Below, piece after piece: positions 62,576-64,000 of a DNA stretch of 64,000 bases. This DNA comes from Deltaproteobacteria bacterium. GTDB taxonomy: Bacteria; Bdellovibrionota; FAC87; UBA2466. The position numbers and the translations under genes were made by a program. Each line of letters opens with the position of its first letter. The stretch's first letter is position 1. The notes under the pieces were generated by a model. It ran no database searches. It saw nothing but the letters and a program-made list of their open reading frames with translations, and was not told the origin of the DNA. The stretch covers positions 30,166-94,165 of the forward strand of contig JACPWY010000054.1 in the NCBI GenBank assembly GCA_016196825.1. Direction: 5' to 3'.

Positions 62576-63679
62576 CCACTCGAGACTTGTGGGTTGAAAG
62601 CCCCCACTCTGCGCCTGCAGCACAGAGAGCTGGGCCGCCACATCACCGGCCAATCGCTTATAGCGCATGCCAACGGCTGAATCGGGGTGGGTCGCCACAA
62701 TTGGCGCGCCGAGATCCCCACTGTCGGCGACTAAAGGATCGATCGGAATCGAGCCCAAAAGCGGAGCCTTCATCTCTTCGGCAATCCGGTTTCCACCACC
62801 ATGGCGGAAGATGTGCGAGATCTCTTTGCAATGAGGACAGGAAAAGCTCGCCATATTCTCGATCACACCGAGAATCGGCACACTCACATTGCGAAACATC
62901 ATGAGCCCCTTGCGCGCATCGATGAGCGAAACCTCTTGCGGCGTCGTCACGATGATCGCACCCGAGAGCGGCGCCGTCTGGCTGATCGTCAGCTGGGCAT
63001 CGCCGGTTCCTGGCGGCATATCGATCAAAAGATAATCGAGGTCGCCCCACTCCACCTGCGACAAAAATTGCTGAAGCACACCGTGGACCATCGGGCCGCG
63101 CCAGATCACCGGTTGGCCATCCTTCGCCAAGAATCCCATCGACATGATCTTAATGCCGTTTTTTTCCACGGGGTGAATGCGCCCATCTTGGTTCATGGGC
63201 TTTTCGGTCGCCCCCATCATGAGCGGCACACTCGGCCCATAGATATCGGCGTCGAGAATGCCCACCTTGGCGCCGGCCTGCGCGAGTGCAACAGCCAGAT
63301 TGATGGTCACGGTGCTCTTGCCCACGCCACCCTTACCGCTCGCCACCGCAACGACGTTCTTCACGCCGGGTAAAGAGATACGGCCAGGAGCCGTGCCTTG
63401 CGGCGTCGACTTACGAACATTAGCTGTCATATTCACCGAAACCGACTTCACACCCTCAAGCGCGCCCACCTTCTTCTCGCACTCAGCCTTCAACTCCTCC
63501 TTCACGGGGCAGGCCGGCGTCGTCAGCTCCACATCGAACTGAATGTCGCCCCCCTTCACGGCCAGATTTTTCACAAACCCCAGGGAAACAATGTCCTTCT
63601 TCAGGTCCGGATCAAGCACCTCGCCCAACACCTTAAGGACCTGTTTTTCCGACACATTTTCTTTTGAATTCCAGAACAT
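62570..63679 (-). CDS. mrp: Mrp/ApbC-family Fe-S cluster carrier ATPase
   Basis: The 369-residue protein has an N-terminal MIP18/DUF59 domain (VLGEVLDPDLKKDIVSLGFV, LTTPACPVKEEL). The ParA/MinD-like ATPase follows, with the deviant Walker A ASGKGGVGKST, LDADIYGPSVPLMMG, IDMPPGTGDAQLT and the cluster-binding CxxC in FSCPHCKE. It should carry Fe-S clusters to target proteins. The ATG at 63679 is favoured over an upstream start at 63706 because homology starts there. It is the first gene of the operon that runs to ccsA. Confidence 0.93.
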   Translation of the reverse strand: MFWNSKENVSEKQVLKVLGEVLDPDLKKDIVSLGFVKNLAVKGGDIQFDVELTTPACPVKEELKAECEKKVGALEGVKSVSVNMTANVRKSTPQGTAPGRISLPGVKNVVAVASGKGGVGKSTVTINLAVALAQAGAKVGILDADIYGPSVPLMMGATEKPMNQDGRIHPVEKNGIKIMSMGFLAKDGQPVIWRGPMVHGVLQQFLSQVEWGDLDYLLIDMPPGTGDAQLTISQTAPLSGAIIVTTPQEVSLIDARKGLMMFRNVSVPILGVIENMASFSCPHCKEISHIFRHGGGNRIAEEMKAPLLGSIPIDPLVADSGDLGAPIVATHPDSAVGMRYKRLAGDVAAQLSVLQAQSGGFQPTSLEWH

Positions 63680-63815
63680 AGCCCTCGATATTTGTCCCAA
63701 TCGCAATTTGAGTCAAGTGAGCGGGGGCTAGGCAGATTTGAGTTCGCACGCACGTGAATGAGTTGGAGACGCAAGAAGTCGCCGTTCCTTGGGGCCAACG
63801 GACGGCGCCGAAGGT

Positions 63816-63986
63816 GAGGTGGGAAGTGGTAGGAAGTTGTTTGGCCGCGACCGTCCGTTTGGCTCATATGGACCCGACCAACACAAGTTAAAACAGCAAC
63901 AAGAAAAACTGAGTAGACTACAGGCTCATATCCGGCATGGAGACAGTGTCTCTGCCCAAGAGGAATTCGTGCGCTTTCGGTCCTAG
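63816..63986 (+). CDS. Possible small protein, unknown
   Basis: A short frame, open from 63789, ends at a TAG at 63986. The second half (GPDQHKLKQQQEKLSRLQAH, then IRHGDSVSAQEEFVRFRS) is helical, charged and protein-like. A GTG at 63816 with GAAGG upstream is a provisional start. It is divergent from mrp across about 135 bases. No family was recognised, and it could be chance. Confidence 0.35.
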   Translation, partial: EVGSGRKLFGRDRPFGSYGPDQHKLKQQQEKLSRLQAHIRHGDSVSAQEEFVRFRS

Positions 63987-64000
63987 TCTTCGGGACGGCA

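Overview
The window looks like chromosomal DNA of a free-living or predatory Gram-negative bacterium. The gene set fits Bdellovibrionota or another former deltaproteobacterial line. It has MurJ, bactofilin, system II cytochrome c maturation (CcsA and ResB), an Mrp/DUF971/YgfZ iron-sulfur group, leucine dehydrogenase, a stand-alone methylmalonyl-CoA mutase catalytic subunit, a VLCAD-type acyl-CoA dehydrogenase, ethanolamine ammonia-lyase and many secreted Cys-rich proteins. The lineage is inferred from gene content alone. No rRNA, tRNA or CRISPR array was seen.

Layout. 1-4776: an RlmI-like methyltransferase (cut by the window edge), a QEGLA metallopeptidase and leucine dehydrogenase on the minus strand, divergent from methylmalonyl-CoA mutase. 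4772-4921: a repeat-rich inverted repeat. 4922-11694: MurJ, then a membrane protein, bactofilin and a large membrane protein in one overlapping operon, then acyl-CoA dehydrogenase. 11695-13119: mostly non-coding, with a degraded palindromic element and a RAYT-type transposase broken by one in-frame stop. 13120-25017: envelope and secreted proteins (TonB-like, RedB-like, a sensor kinase lacking its phospho-acceptor His, Cys-rich exported proteins, an FHA-TPR protein, an HD-GYP protein, a subtilase). 25259-31362: a four-gene overlapping operon of exported HAD-like and DHH-like proteins followed by EutA and a fused EutBC.

31363-41928 is an accessory island. It holds two PIN-type toxin-antitoxin pairs, three secreted paralogues built on a phage tail-like domain (one split by an inserted LamG domain), three AAA ATPases with palindromes at their promoters, and a divergent pair made of an exosortase and a short Cys-rich protein with a sorting tail. 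41957-47080 is an exopolysaccharide group (Ugd, UDP-xylose synthase, O-antigen ligase, a cNMP-binding protein, and a divergent flippase-like protein). 47275-49579: recO, nested palindromes and a fourth AAA ATPase. 49704-57400: secreted proteins, including one with a long Thr-rich tail, an NPCBM protein and two glycosyltransferase-type proteins. 57509-63679: one long minus-strand operon, mrp, DUF971, ygfZ, resB, ccsA.

The most unusual signals are two. First, families of 100-190 bp foldback elements share a core, but each copy carries its own perfectly matched terminal arms, and these arms often include the stop or start codon of the neighbouring gene. Second, the exosortase and its likely dedicated substrate share one divergent promoter. 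Unless a start is discussed, coordinates use the start codon best supported by overlap, ribosome binding site or homology.
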